From Clostridia bacterium (lineage in GTDB: Bacteria > Bacillota > Clostridia > Oscillospirales > CAG-272), in the NCBI GenBank assembly GCA_017451915.1, contig JAFTNJ010000041.1, positions 1 to 32,581 of the forward strand: DNA of 32,581 nucleotides. Reading direction: 5' to 3'. Below the pieces are notes generated by a model. That model worked only from the letters and a program-made list of their open reading frames with translations. It was not told the DNA's origin and did no database searches. Below, piece after piece: positions 23,850 through 32,540 of the stretch; within the stretch, counting starts at the first letter, position 1, and each line of letters begins with the position of its first letter. The position numbers and the translations under genes are program-made.

Positions 23850-25088
23850 ATGAAATACAACGACGAGCTTTTGCTTTTGCAGGATACTCTTCGCAAATGC
23901 CACCTGCGCAGTTGGGTGGAGGCCCCCGAGACCCTGGAGGCGCGCCTTGCCGAATATGGGATCGAGGCGGCGTTGGGGACCCTTTCTCACCGCCCTGAGC
24001 TGCCCCGTCGCTTTCCGCGGATTCTTGCGCCGCAAACCGTGTATAAGGTGACCGATGCCTTTGGCTTTTCCTATATCGGTCTGCGTCTGCCCGAGACCGA
24101 CGCGCCGCAGATCCTTTGCATAGGCCCCTATCTTGGAGCCGTTCCCTCCGCCCAGCGACTGCTGGAGCTGGGGGAAAAGAATCGCATCCCCCCCAAGCAG
24201 CAGAGGTATTTTGAGGAATACTATACTGCCACACCGGTGCTGACCGAGGGGGACCGTCTGTTTGTGCTGCTGGATTGCTTTTGCGAGCGCATCTGGGAAA
24301 GCCCCTCCTTTTCCATTGTGGATCGGAATCGGGAGGGACAGCTTCCCGCATCTCCCATCAACGACATCGACCAGGGTGACAGCTTTCACGATACCCTGGT
24401 CAACGTCAAGGCTATGGAGAATCGCTACCGCTTTGAAAACGAGCTGATGCAGGCGGTCTCCCTGGGACAGATCCACAAGGAGAAGCAGCTGCTGGCGGCT
24501 TTTTCCGAAAGCTCCTTTGAAAAACGCGTGGCCGACCCGTTGCGGAACGCCAAGAACTACGGCATTATTATGAACACCCTGCTTCGCAAGGCCGCCGAGC
24601 GGGGAGGCGTGCATCCGGTGTATCTGGATCGGGTGTCGTCGCGCCTGGCGCAGCAGATCGAGCAGCTGCCCTCCCTCTCGGAGAACACCGCGCTGATGTG
24701 CTCGATCTTCCGCACCTATTGCCGTCTGGTGCGCAACCATTCTCTGCGGCAATATTCTCGGGCGGTGCAAAAAACCATTCTGCTCATTGATTCGGATCTC
24801 TCTGCCGATCTCTCTCTCAAGCGTCTGGCCGATCGGCAAAACGTGAGCGCGGGGTATCTTTCCGCCATCTTCCGGCGGGATACGGGCAAGACGGTGTCCG
24901 AATATATCCGGGAGAAGCGGATCCGTCACGCGGCGCATCTCCTGACCACCACCCAACTGCAGATCCAAACCATTGCTCTACATTGCGGTATCATGGACGT
25001 TCAGTATTTTTCCAAGACCTTCAAGAAGCTGACCGGGAAGACCCCCAAGGAATACCGTGAGGCCATGAAGCAACCGCAACCCATATAA
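23850..25088 (+). CDS. AraC-family transcriptional regulator
   Basis: This 412-residue regulator has an N-terminal sensing region of about 300 residues with no family I can name. The C-terminal double HTH of about 310-405 is clear: LSLKRLADRQNVSAGYLSAI, GKTVSEYIREKRI, then IQTIALHCGIMDVQYFSKTF and TGKTPKEYR. The start at 23850 follows GGAGGAACCGAT; an earlier in-frame ATG at 23754 lies at the promoter itself. It is divergent from the symporter and GH2 genes and 15 nt ahead of the CrtC-like gene. It most likely senses a sugar and controls both sides, which is inference from position. Confidence 0.88.
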   Translation: MKYNDELLLLQDTLRKCHLRSWVEAPETLEARLAEYGIEAALGTLSHRPELPRRFPRILAPQTVYKVTDAFGFSYIGLRLPETDAPQILCIGPYLGAVPSAQRLLELGEKNRIPPKQQRYFEEYYTATPVLTEGDRLFVLLDCFCERIWESPSFSIVDRNREGQLPASPINDIDQGDSFHDTLVNVKAMENRYRFENELMQAVSLGQIHKEKQLLAAFSESSFEKRVADPLRNAKNYGIIMNTLLRKAAERGGVHPVYLDRVSSRLAQQIEQLPSLSENTALMCSIFRTYCRLVRNHSLRQYSRAVQKTILLIDSDLSADLSLKRLADRQNVSAGYLSAIFRRDTGKTVSEYIREKRIRHAAHLLTTTQLQIQTIALHCGIMDVQYFSKTFKKLTGKTPKEYREAMKQPQPI

Positions 25089-25103
25089 ATTTTGGAGGTT
25101 GTT

Positions 25104-26207
25104 ATGAGAAAAACACAAAATGCAATCCACCCGGACGACGATATCCATTATCAACGCATGGGGCTGACCCGCGGGACCGTGGAGCCCTGGGAGGACGGGA
25201 TGCGTACCGACGGTTCCAAGGGAACCTACGAGTGGTGGTATTACGACTCCCATTTTCCCGATGGGACCGTGATGGTCATCATCTTTTATTCCAAGTCGCC
25301 CATTGAGGTCAACGGACCCATCAAGCCCCAGGCCACCCTGGAGCTGACCCTGCCCGACGGCACCAAATACGTTGACGAGGTTCACGCCACCCTTGCCGAG
25401 AGCTCCTACGCCACCCATTGCTGTGACGTGCGCATTGGAAAGAGCCGTATCACGGGAGATCTGAAGCACTACGATATTGAGTTTTGGGGCGAGAAGATTC
25501 GCGCCAAGGTGTCTCTGGACGGTACCGTTCCCGCCTGGCGCTCCCAAACCGGCAGTATTCTCTTTGGCGATCGGGAGGAGGATTATTTCGCCTGGCTTCC
25601 CGCTATTCCCGAGGGACGGGCGGTGGCCGACGTGACTTATGAGGGTGGCGAGCTTCACCTGGAGGGAAGCGGCTATCACGATCACAACTGGGGCAACGTC
25701 ATTATGCTCAAGCTGATGCACCACTGGTACTGGGGACGGGCCAAGATCGGTGACTACAAGGTGATCTCTGCCTGGATCACGGGAGAAAAGAAATACGGCT
25801 ACAAGGAGTTTGACGTGTTTATGCTGGCCAAGGGAAACGAGATCCTTGGGGACAACAGCAATCACACCCTAAAGTTTCTTTCCACCGACGAGTATTTCGA
25901 CGAGGCGAGCGGCAAGCCCATCTATCAAAAGGTGATCTACGAATACACCACCGAGGCCGGGGAGCTGTATCGCATTACCTACCATCGGCAAGGGGATATA
26001 TCCAATCAGAATTTTATCGACCTGCTGTCGGGGATCCCCAAGCTGGGGGCCAGACTCATTGGCTTTTCGGGCTCTTATACCCGATTTGAGGGGACGGCCA
26101 CCATTGAGCGGATCGAAAACGGAGCCGTGGTAGAGCGGGTCAGCGAGCCGGCGGTTTGGGAACTGATGTACTTTGGCAAGGCCGGTGCCGACAAGAAGAA
26201 CGTATAA
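25104..26207 (+). CDS. CrtC/AttH-like lipocalin-domain protein
   Basis: This 367-residue protein has the CrtC/AttH lipocalin-like pattern: early YEWWYYDSHFPDG, then VMVIIFYSKSP, a middle LEGSGYHDHNWGN and a HHWYWGRAKIGDYKVISAWI strand. In phototrophs CrtC hydrates carotenoids (acyclic 1,2-hydratase), but no other carotenoid gene is visible, so another hydrophobic ligand or substrate is likely. No signal peptide is present. The start ATG follows TTGGAGGTTGTT, 15 nt after the AraC-type gene, so they are co-transcribed. A terminator follows at 26226. Confidence 0.75.
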   Translation: MRKTQNAIHPDDDIHYQRMGLTRGTVEPWEDGMRTDGSKGTYEWWYYDSHFPDGTVMVIIFYSKSPIEVNGPIKPQATLELTLPDGTKYVDEVHATLAESSYATHCCDVRIGKSRITGDLKHYDIEFWGEKIRAKVSLDGTVPAWRSQTGSILFGDREEDYFAWLPAIPEGRAVADVTYEGGELHLEGSGYHDHNWGNVIMLKLMHHWYWGRAKIGDYKVISAWITGEKKYGYKEFDVFMLAKGNEILGDNSNHTLKFLSTDEYFDEASGKPIYQKVIYEYTTEAGELYRITYHRQGDISNQNFIDLLSGIPKLGARLIGFSGSYTRFEGTATIERIENGAVVERVSEPAVWELMYFGKAGADKKNV

Positions 26208-26225
26208 TCAAAGATACATAAAAAA

Positions 26226-26268
26226 GGACGTCCGCAATGCGTTTTTTGCATTACGGGCGTCTTTTTTT
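26226..26268 (+). terminator. Terminator of the AraC/CrtC-like operon
   Basis: An imperfect hairpin (GGACGTCCGCAATGC with GCATTACGGGCGTC) around a T-rich loop, then T7 at the end. It is 18 nt after the stop codon. Confidence 0.82.
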
Positions 26269-26311
26269 GCGGGAGACGGATCGTTGTCGGCCGCGGTTCG
26301 TTTGAATTCGT

Positions 26312-26938
26312 TTATGTACGGGATGCCGGTTCGGGAACCGAAGCCAAGGCGTCCTTTTCGATGCGGGCTTGGTGCTCTTCCCGCTCCAGGCTACGGCGGT
26401 AGAGCTTGCGCAGGGGCATGGTGTTGGAGCGCAGAACCATGACCGGCAGCCAACTCAGGATCATGTTCACCACGGCAATGGGAAGCCCCATGGTCAGGGG
26501 ACGGAGAAAGGGGAGCAGCAGGATCGCATAGCCGAACAGCGCGCCGCCCACGTGTCCCGCCACGCCGTAGTTGGATTCCAGCAGGAAGCGGCCGAGATAG
26601 GTACTGTCGTTGGGGGATTGCACCTTGTCCTTGTGAAATCCGGTGAAGCAGCCCCATTCGGGAACGTGCTTTTTCCAGATCTGAATCTTAATTTTGCGGT
26701 AGAAATTGCGTTCTTTGATTCCCACGGAGAAGATTTTTGCCTCGGGCAAAAACCACTTTTCGGGCAACCGCCGAAGAATGAACGCCAGAATCCCGTCCAC
26801 GGCAATGACCGCCGCTACCCCCAGGGTGGTAAAGAGCAGGTGCTCTCCGTAGGCGTAGAGGCTCCAAAGCCCGTCCAAAAGCAGGTTGAGCAATGCGATC
26901 AGCAGGGTTGCCGACGCAATGGTGATAAAGTAAAACAT
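26312..26938 (-). CDS. CrtO-like membrane acyltransferase
   Basis: This 208-residue protein has four or so membrane spans (about 4-22, 35-55, 128-145, 150-165). Between them is WKKHVPEWGCFTGFHKDKV, followed by YLGRFLLESNYGVAGHVGG and, later, RSNTMPLRKLYRR. This pattern matches the family of glycosyl-4,4'-diaponeurosporenoate acyltransferase (CrtO), whose homologues are common in Firmicutes without carotenoids. Glu and His of the ESNYGVAGH segment are likely active-site residues. It lies 65 nt downstream of the ABC ATPase gene and may be the last gene of the polysaccharide operon, acylating a glycan or lipid carrier. The start follows AAGGAA. Confidence 0.7.
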   Translation of the reverse strand: MFYFITIASATLLIALLNLLLDGLWSLYAYGEHLLFTTLGVAAVIAVDGILAFILRRLPEKWFLPEAKIFSVGIKERNFYRKIKIQIWKKHVPEWGCFTGFHKDKVQSPNDSTYLGRFLLESNYGVAGHVGGALFGYAILLLPFLRPLTMGLPIAVVNMILSWLPVMVLRSNTMPLRKLYRRSLEREEHQARIEKDALASVPEPASRT

Positions 26939-26977
26939 GGTTCGGTTTATTCCTTACACGTAAAGTTTTGCGGAGAG

Positions 26978-27004
26978 AACGGGAAGGATTTCTTCCTTTC
27001 CCGT
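26978..27004 (-). terminator. Weak hairpin at the end of the ABC ATPase gene
   Basis: AACGGGAAGGA (26978-26988) pairs with TCCTTTCCCGTT (26993-27004) with one bulge, overlapping the stop codon. The minus-strand continuation is TCTCTCC, not a T-run, so it is a partial terminator at best and could lower expression of the acyltransferase. Confidence 0.35.
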
Positions 27005-27735
27005 TACCGTTGTTGCGTTTTCATATAGGCGTCGCAGAGTTCCTCGGTTTCTCCAATGGCAACGACCTTGCCGTGGTCCAGCCAGATCACGCGGTCGCAA
27101 AGACGGCGAACCTGGTCGATGTTGTGTGACACCAGCAGCACCGTGGTGCCGTGGCTCATCAGCTCCATCATGCGGGCGTAGCTCTTTTCCTGGAAGGCGG
27201 CGTCACCCACCGCCAGGATCTCGTCCACGATCAAAATGTCGGGGACCACCTGGGAGGCAATGGAAAAGGCCAGGCGCATGATCATACCCGAGGAATAGTT
27301 TCGCACGGGGATATCAATGAACTCTCCCAGCTCGGAGAACTCCACGATCTCGTCGTATTTTTCCTTCAGGAACTTCTCGGAGTAGCCCAGAATGGCTCCG
27401 TTGAGGAAGATGTTCTCCCGCCCCGAGAGATCAAAGTCAAAGCCGCTTCCCAGCTCCAGCATGGGAACCACATTGCCCTCCAGGGTCACCGATCCCGTGG
27501 TGGGGCGCAGGATCCCGGAGATCACCTTGAGCAGGGTACTCTTTCCGGCGCCGTTGCTTCCAACGATGCCAATGACCTCGCCCTTTTCGATCTCAAAGCT
27601 CACGTCCTGCAGGGCGCGGAACTCGTCGTACTTCAGTTTTCGCTTGAGCAGAGCCACCAAGTATTCCTTGATGCTTTGAATTTTGTCGTTGGCCATACGG
27701 TAGCATACCGTAATGTTTTCTGCTTTAATCATCAT
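27004..27735 (-). CDS. ATP-binding protein of a polysaccharide/teichoic-acid ABC exporter (TagH/Wzt type)
   Basis: This 243-residue ATPase has Walker A GSNGAGKST (about 59-67), signature YSSGM (about 147), Walker B ILIVDE (about 167) and the switch histidine in VLLVSHN (about 201). The N-terminal segment (AENITVCYRMANDK...FRALQDVSFEI) is typical of Wzt/TagH. It lacks the C-terminal carbohydrate-binding domain of long Wzt proteins. Its partner permease is encoded just upstream. AAAGGA lies 18 nt before the double ATG, which is long; an ATT codon 12 nt upstream of the ATG is an alternative start. Confidence 0.92.
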   Translation of the reverse strand: MMIKAENITVCYRMANDKIQSIKEYLVALLKRKLKYDEFRALQDVSFEIEKGEVIGIVGSNGAGKSTLLKVISGILRPTTGSVTLEGNVVPMLELGSGFDFDLSGRENIFLNGAILGYSEKFLKEKYDEIVEFSELGEFIDIPVRNYSSGMIMRLAFSIASQVVPDILIVDEILAVGDAAFQEKSYARMMELMSHGTTVLLVSHNIDQVRRLCDRVIWLDHGKVVAIGETEELCDAYMKTQQR

Positions 27736-27775
27736 AAGAAGAGCAATATGCGTCCTTTCTTTGGTTATGAGAGGA

Positions 27776-29260
27776 TCAGATGTTCAAAACGAACTTGTCC
27801 TCGTTCTTTCGGAAGACCACAAGACCGATCAGGAAGGGGATCAGGCAAAGCACCGCGCAGTACAGGTAGGCTTTGGGCTCCAGGGAAACGCCGTCGATGA
27901 GGATACTGCGCATAAAGCGGATCACGTGATACAGGGGGTTGAGCTTATAGATGCTCATAAAGCGATCGGGAATGATGGTATCGGGGTAGAAGATGGGGGT
28001 CATATACATCAGGAGCATGGAGAAGATGTTCCAGAGGAACTGGGTATCCCGGAAGAAGACCATCATGGTTGCCAGGAGCAGGCCCACGCCGTAGCTGAGG
28101 AAAAAGAGCATCAGAAGGGCGAAGGGAAGGAGCAGAATGGCAGGGGTGATGGGGGTACGGGTGATCAACAGCATGATCAACAGAGGCACCAGGGAGAGGA
28201 GCAGATTGATGCCCGAGGAAATGGTGCGGGAGAAGGGATAGATATACTTGGGAACGTAGACCTTATTGATCAGGGAGGCGTTGCCGATGATGCTGACCAG
28301 ACACATGCTGGTGGCCTCGCTGAAGAAGTTGAAGCAGATGATACCCGTGAGCAGGTAGATGATAAAGTTGGGAATGGTGGACTTGAAGATGGTAGAGAAG
28401 ACCACGTACTGGATGCTCATGGTGAGCAGAGGGTTCAAAAAGCTCCAAAGCATACCCAGCACCGAGCGCTTGTATTTGGATTTGAAGTCTCTGGATACCA
28501 GCTGACGGATCAAAAAGCTGTATTTCTGGATCGAGAGTGCCACGGAAAGGATCAGGGTTTTCTTCCCCTTTTGGAAGCAGAGATACTGGTACGCCAGACC
28601 AAGGAGAAGCAACAGAGCTCCGCCGGCATAAAGGAACCAGTAGTATTTGCCAAACCAGTGATTGTCGGTGCCGTTGAGGGAGAGGCAAAGCTGGCAGATG
28701 TTGCCCTCGGTGTCCTTAAAGGGAACAAACTTGTCCCCCTCGTAAACGCATAGGGCGTCGGCCTCGTCGATCTGGGTATTAAAATCAAAGCGGCCGGTGT
28801 CCACGGAGTTTCCGTAATAGAAGCAGATGGCATTCTTAGGGGCACCGTAGCGGCTGGTCAGCTGCAGTACAAATCGCTGTCCCCGCGCCTCGGTAATGGG
28901 GGTGGGAAAAACCACGGTGTAGGCGGTGTTGTCCTTCAGCTTGGCGGTGGCCATGCGAATGGGCTCAATCACGGCCTGTCCGTTCTCGTCCAAAATCTCC
29001 ACCAGGATCATATCGTTGTTTTCCCGGGCGTTGGTTCCCACCAGCAGAGAGATGGAGGTCAGCTCGTCGAACTCACAAACAAAGCTTTGTCGGATCTTTT
29101 CTCCGGCGGTAAATTCTCCAAGACTGGCTTTGGCGGTCACGGTTTCAATGGAATTGGCCGTTGCGTGCAGGCTGTCGCCGGCGATAAAATAGAAGGCGAC
29201 GCCAAGGATCAGGTAAAGAGCCATGGCAACAAGGCAAATCCGTATGGCTTTGTTTTTCAT
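27776..29260 (-). CDS. ABC-2 polysaccharide export permease fused to an N-terminal extracellular domain
   Basis: This 494-residue protein ends in a normal Wzm/TagG-type permease (about 245-494): RDFKSKYKRSVLGMLWSFLN, then six or so spans, with YMTPIFYPD and LNPLYHVIRFMRSILIDG landmarks. Before it lies an extra module: a span (about 7-27), a beta-rich domain outside the membrane (about 30-200, IRQSFVCEFDELTSISLLVG, later RFVLQLTSRYG) and a second span (about 205-228). Typical permeases are only about 260 residues. The start follows GGAAAGGATTTGTT. The domain may recognise or modify the exported glycan; that is inference. Confidence 0.88.
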   Translation of the reverse strand: MKNKAIRICLVAMALYLILGVAFYFIAGDSLHATANSIETVTAKASLGEFTAGEKIRQSFVCEFDELTSISLLVGTNARENNDMILVEILDENGQAVIEPIRMATAKLKDNTAYTVVFPTPITEARGQRFVLQLTSRYGAPKNAICFYYGNSVDTGRFDFNTQIDEADALCVYEGDKFVPFKDTEGNICQLCLSLNGTDNHWFGKYYWFLYAGGALLLLLGLAYQYLCFQKGKKTLILSVALSIQKYSFLIRQLVSRDFKSKYKRSVLGMLWSFLNPLLTMSIQYVVFSTIFKSTIPNFIIYLLTGIICFNFFSEATSMCLVSIIGNASLINKVYVPKYIYPFSRTISSGINLLLSLVPLLIMLLITRTPITPAILLLPFALLMLFFLSYGVGLLLATMMVFFRDTQFLWNIFSMLLMYMTPIFYPDTIIPDRFMSIYKLNPLYHVIRFMRSILIDGVSLEPKAYLYCAVLCLIPFLIGLVVFRKNEDKFVLNI

Positions 29261-29295
29261 AACAAATCCTTTCCAAAAAAATTAAAACGGTCGGG

Positions 29296-30333
29296 TTATC
29301 CAAACAGGCGGTGCAGGGCTTTGCGGAGAACGATAAAGGGGAAGCGCCAGGGACCGTAGGTGCGGTAGATGCGCTGGAGCTTTTGCCCAAAGGTCAGCTT
29401 GAGCACGGCATCCTCCTTTGCCTCGCCGCTTTCCAGAGCTCTGCGCTCGGCGTTGGTGGTCACGTAGGGGATGGTGTCCAGCTTGTCCATAATATACTTG
29501 CGGTTGCGCAGCCATTCCGACTCCCGGTGCAGGGTATGGGAGGTCTCGGTGTTCTGCCAGAGACGGTAGAGGAAGGTGATCTTTTTGGTATCGTGAACAC
29601 CGCAAAGGAGCATGGAGCGCATGAGGAAATCCCAGTCTTCGGCGGTGGTCAGGGTCTCGTCAAATTCAATACCGAACACCGAATAGCAGGCGCGGGGAAG
29701 GGCGACGCAGGAGATGGGAGTGTAGTTGTCGGAAAAATGCTTGCCCAGGTCAAAGGGCTGGCAGTAGGCGGGCTGAGGAGCCGCCGAGGATTGCAAAACC
29801 TTGGGACCCTTCTTGTTCTCATGTACCGTCCAGAATTGGGTCATGCCGTAGCAACGAATGGCCATACCGTCCTTTTCCCGCGCGGCCTCGTGAAAGGCCT
29901 CGATCCAGTTTTCAAACACCACGTCGTCGTCGTCCAGCATGGCAATATAACGCCCTCTGGCATGGGACAGAGCCAGATTGAGGGGGGCGGAGCGGGTACC
30001 GGTTTCGAGTACGAAATGGCGCACACGGGCGCGCATGAAGGGGGAAAGCTGACCCAGGAGCCGCTTGGTTTCTTCTTTATCGCTTTCGGTGGGACGGTGG
30101 ATCACCAGGATCACCTCAAAATCCGAGTCGCTTTGCGCCTCCAGGGAGAGCAGAGCCTCCATCAGGGTCTCCTTGCGCTTGCCCTGGGTCCGCATCAGGA
30201 CCGAGAGGAAGGGGGCGTCGGGATCCTCGGGCTGCCCTCGGTGGGTCTGGGAGTGCTCGCTCAGCCACCGAATATAGAGAGCGGGCGCCGATTCGGCACC
30301 GGTAAAGGGAATGGTTGCGGGGGTTTCCATCAT
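29296..30333 (-). CDS. Family 2 glycosyltransferase
   Basis: This 345-residue GT-A enzyme has SVLMRTQGKRKETLMEALLS at the start of the fold and a DXD-type MLDDDDVVFENWIEAF cluster. A typical ED segment lies in TTAEDWDFLMR, with a C-terminal basic, partly hydrophobic tail. It would add a sugar to a growing surface glycan. The start at 30333 follows AAAGGATATTCG; a GTG 15 nt upstream overlaps that site. The gene follows the next transferase by 23 nt and precedes the exporter permease by 35 nt. Confidence 0.87.
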   Translation of the reverse strand: MMETPATIPFTGAESAPALYIRWLSEHSQTHRGQPEDPDAPFLSVLMRTQGKRKETLMEALLSLEAQSDSDFEVILVIHRPTESDKEETKRLLGQLSPFMRARVRHFVLETGTRSAPLNLALSHARGRYIAMLDDDDVVFENWIEAFHEAAREKDGMAIRCYGMTQFWTVHENKKGPKVLQSSAAPQPAYCQPFDLGKHFSDNYTPISCVALPRACYSVFGIEFDETLTTAEDWDFLMRSMLLCGVHDTKKITFLYRLWQNTETSHTLHRESEWLRNRKYIMDKLDTIPYVTTNAERRALESGEAKEDAVLKLTFGQKLQRIYRTYGPWRFPFIVLRKALHRLFG

Positions 30334-30356
30334 CGAATATCCTTTCACAAGCCGAG

Positions 30357-31262
30357 TTACATGGTGTAACGGTTTTTCAGGTGGGATTGCTTGAATACGT
30401 GGGTACTGCCGGAAACGCAGGAGAGCGTTCCCTCCGCCACCCGTTTTTCATAGGCGGCCAGAGCGGCACGTTGGTTTTCGTCTCCGTTGCGGCAGACGGA
30501 AATGAGATAGGAGAGCATACGCTTTTGATTCCACTTGTGGGCCAGAATGATCTGGGATTCCACCGAATAGCGCAGCTCGGTATAGGTGTGCTCCAGCTCG
30601 CCCGTGCGGTCGTCAAAGCGTTTGCCGTGGTACACGGGGGCCGAGGGACGGTAGATCAGCTTTTTGCCTGCCTGACGGATGCGGAAGGAAAGATCCACGT
30701 CCTCGCAGTACATAAAGAAGCTTTCGTGATCAAAGCCGCCCAGGGAGCGGTAGAGCTCGACGGGCATCAGGAAGCAGGCGCCCGAGGCCCAGGGCGTTTC
30801 CCCGGTCTTTTTGTTGTAGTGCTTGGGATGCTCCACAGGGGTCTGTCTGGCCTCGGTCAAGCCCACCGCGGGGTTGGCAAAGGGGGCCAGCATTTCCTCA
30901 AAGAAATTGTGACACACCACGATGTCGGGGTTGAGGACCATCAGTACGTCGGCCTCACAATCGGCAAACAGCAGGTTGTGTCCCTTGCCGTAGCCGGTGT
31001 TTTCGTTGAAGAAGCGGTACTCCAGGGTCAAAGGCGTCAGAACAAACTCCTCGGTCAGCCGACTGTTGAGCGCGTCGATCTCCTCCGAGGTGTATACGGG
31101 GGAGGGGGAAGCGTCGCCCCAAAGCAGGCGGACGTCTCCCAGGAGTCCCAGCTCCCGGGCGTAGCGGACCGCGTTGGCCAGGGAGAACAGGGAGCGCTCC
31201 AGGGCCGCGGTGGCGTTTTTATAAAGAACTGCTTGAATTTGCAGGGTTTTCGTTTCTTTCAT
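30357..31262 (-). CDS. Family 2 glycosyltransferase, rhamnosyltransferase-like
   Basis: This 301-residue protein shows the WbbL/RfbF-type pattern: ENTGYGKGHN (nucleotide-binding loop), VLMVLNPDIVV in place of a classic DXD, WASGACFLMPVELYRSLGGF, and the catalytic YCEDVDLSFRIRQAGKKL. The start follows GAGGATACT. It sits in the same operon as the two other glycosyltransferases, with gaps of about 23 and 31 nt. dTDP-rhamnose is the usual donor for this subgroup, but it cannot be proven here. Confidence 0.87.
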   Translation of the reverse strand: MKETKTLQIQAVLYKNATAALERSLFSLANAVRYARELGLLGDVRLLWGDASPSPVYTSEEIDALNSRLTEEFVLTPLTLEYRFFNENTGYGKGHNLLFADCEADVLMVLNPDIVVCHNFFEEMLAPFANPAVGLTEARQTPVEHPKHYNKKTGETPWASGACFLMPVELYRSLGGFDHESFFMYCEDVDLSFRIRQAGKKLIYRPSAPVYHGKRFDDRTGELEHTYTELRYSVESQIILAHKWNQKRMLSYLISVCRNGDENQRAALAAYEKRVAEGTLSCVSGSTHVFKQSHLKNRYTM

Positions 31263-31293
31263 AGTATCCTCGTTAGCGTAGAAAGATGGGGGA

Positions 31294-32256
31294 TCACAGG
31301 ACCCCTTTTTGGATCATTCGAACCACCAGCCCAAAGAGGGGCTTGGGAAGACGCAGGACCACCAGCTCCAACAGGGAGGTTTTGAGGTCGGTTTTTCGCA
31401 GCTTCCAAAGGGCGCGGGCACCGCCGCGCTCTCGGCGGTAGTTGCGGACGCGGGCATCGGCCCAGGCGCGTGCCGCGGTGAGGGCGGGGAGATCGTTGGT
31501 AACGGCGGTCAAAGCCTGCAACCGCTGTTCAAATACGGCGATGCGGCGTTGATAGTAGGCTTCCTTGGAGGTAATGCCGGCCATGACGCCGGTTTGGTTG
31601 CCGCCGTAAACGCGGTAACGCATCTGGGGCTCCTCCAAATAGTCGATGGCACCGCGGGTGGCGGCGCAAAAGGCCAGGTAGTGATCGTGTACCACGGCTG
31701 CGGGGAAGGGCAAGCAATCCAGCGCCACCCGTCGTTCCATCACCATGGTACAGCCCATGGCAAAATTGCGGTGGATCAAGGCGGGGGCAAGTCTGGTGCC
31801 GCGCAAAAAGGTGTGGCGGCGTCGGTGGGCCTCCATGCGAGGGGCAATCTCCACACCGTCCCCGTCCATCACGCGGACGTTGGTGCATACCAGGAGGGGA
31901 TGCAGGGGGCTGGACAAAAGAAGCCCGAGGGTGTTCTCCAGCTTGTTGGGAAGCCAGATATCGTCCTGATCGCAGAAGGCTACATAGGGCTCCTGGCAAT
32001 CCTCCACCAGGGCCCCGAAGGTGCCGTTGGAGCCAAGGTTGTTTGCATTGCGATGAAGGACGAAGGGGAATGCGGTAACGTGTTTTTTTAACAGCGCCTC
32101 CAGACGCTCCAGGGGGTAATTGGGGGAGGCGTCGTCCCGTACGTAGAGCTTGAGGGAGGGGTAGGTTTGGGCGTTCAGGGATTGCAAAAGCTCCACGAGC
32201 CAATCCTCACGCGGATCGTAGGTGGCCAGCAGAATGGCAATGGTTGGCGTGCTCAA
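31294..32256 (-). CDS. Family 2 glycosyltransferase (first gene of the polysaccharide operon)
   Basis: This 320-residue GT-A enzyme has AILLATYDPREDWLVELLQS, YVRDDAS, NLGSNGTF, the DXD-type FCDQDDIWLPNKLE and VVHDHYLAF, as in WcaA/RgpB-like transferases that build rhamnose-rich or capsule glycans. The start is a TTG at 32256 because AAGGAGGAA lies 6 nt before it; an ATG 21 nt upstream has no site and would put that Shine-Dalgarno inside the gene. A promoter lies at 32329-32357. Confidence 0.88.
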   Translation of the reverse strand: MSTPTIAILLATYDPREDWLVELLQSLNAQTYPSLKLYVRDDASPNYPLERLEALLKKHVTAFPFVLHRNANNLGSNGTFGALVEDCQEPYVAFCDQDDIWLPNKLENTLGLLLSSPLHPLLVCTNVRVMDGDGVEIAPRMEAHRRRHTFLRGTRLAPALIHRNFAMGCTMVMERRVALDCLPFPAAVVHDHYLAFCAATRGAIDYLEEPQMRYRVYGGNQTGVMAGITSKEAYYQRRIAVFEQRLQALTAVTNDLPALTAARAWADARVRNYRRERGGARALWKLRKTDLKTSLLELVVLRLPKPLFGLVVRMIQKGVL

Positions 32257-32328
32257 TACGCGTTCCTCCTTCCTCATTTTTCGCGGCGAAAGCTCAATCT
32301 ATCCTTATGATTGTAAGCATACAAAGTC

Positions 32329-32357
32329 ATTATAACACAGTAGAAACAAAAAAGCAA
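32329..32357 (-). promoter_or_regulatory. Promoter of the polysaccharide operon
   Basis: Minus-strand TTGCTT (32352-32357), a 17-nt spacer and TATAAT (32329-32334). Transcription would start near 32322. Confidence 0.75.
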
Positions 32358-32449
32358 CAGTTTTTCAAAAAAAGTAGCCGCATGGAGGCTCGGAATGCCC
32401 AATTTTACAAAAAAAGAAATGCGGCATCCGGCCGCAAAGCAAATCACAA

Positions 32450-32540
32450 CCACCCGTCAAACGGGTGGTATGCACAAGGGCTAAAAGCCCAATAGGACTG
32501 GCCAGCGGCTCAAGCTGCCGGCTTTTGCTTTGCAAAAGCT
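32450..32540 (-). repeat. Hairpin-rich intergenic element (right copy, inverted)
   Basis: Consecutive hairpins: CCACCCGT/ACGGGTGG (32450-32468), GGGCT/AGCCC (32478-32490), an imperfect CCAGCGGCT/AGCTGCCGG (32502-32521) and GCTTTTGC/GCAAAAGC (32521-32539). Read on the minus strand it repeats the TGTGCA-N-ACCACC...GGTGG...GATT core of the element at 25-141. No gene lies between 32278 and the window end. Confidence 0.55.

Noticed and set aside
25104-26207. Carotenoid 1,2-hydratase acting in pigment synthesis
   Set aside because: No carotenoid synthase or desaturase gene lies in the window and the operon partner is an AraC regulator, so only the fold family is claimed.
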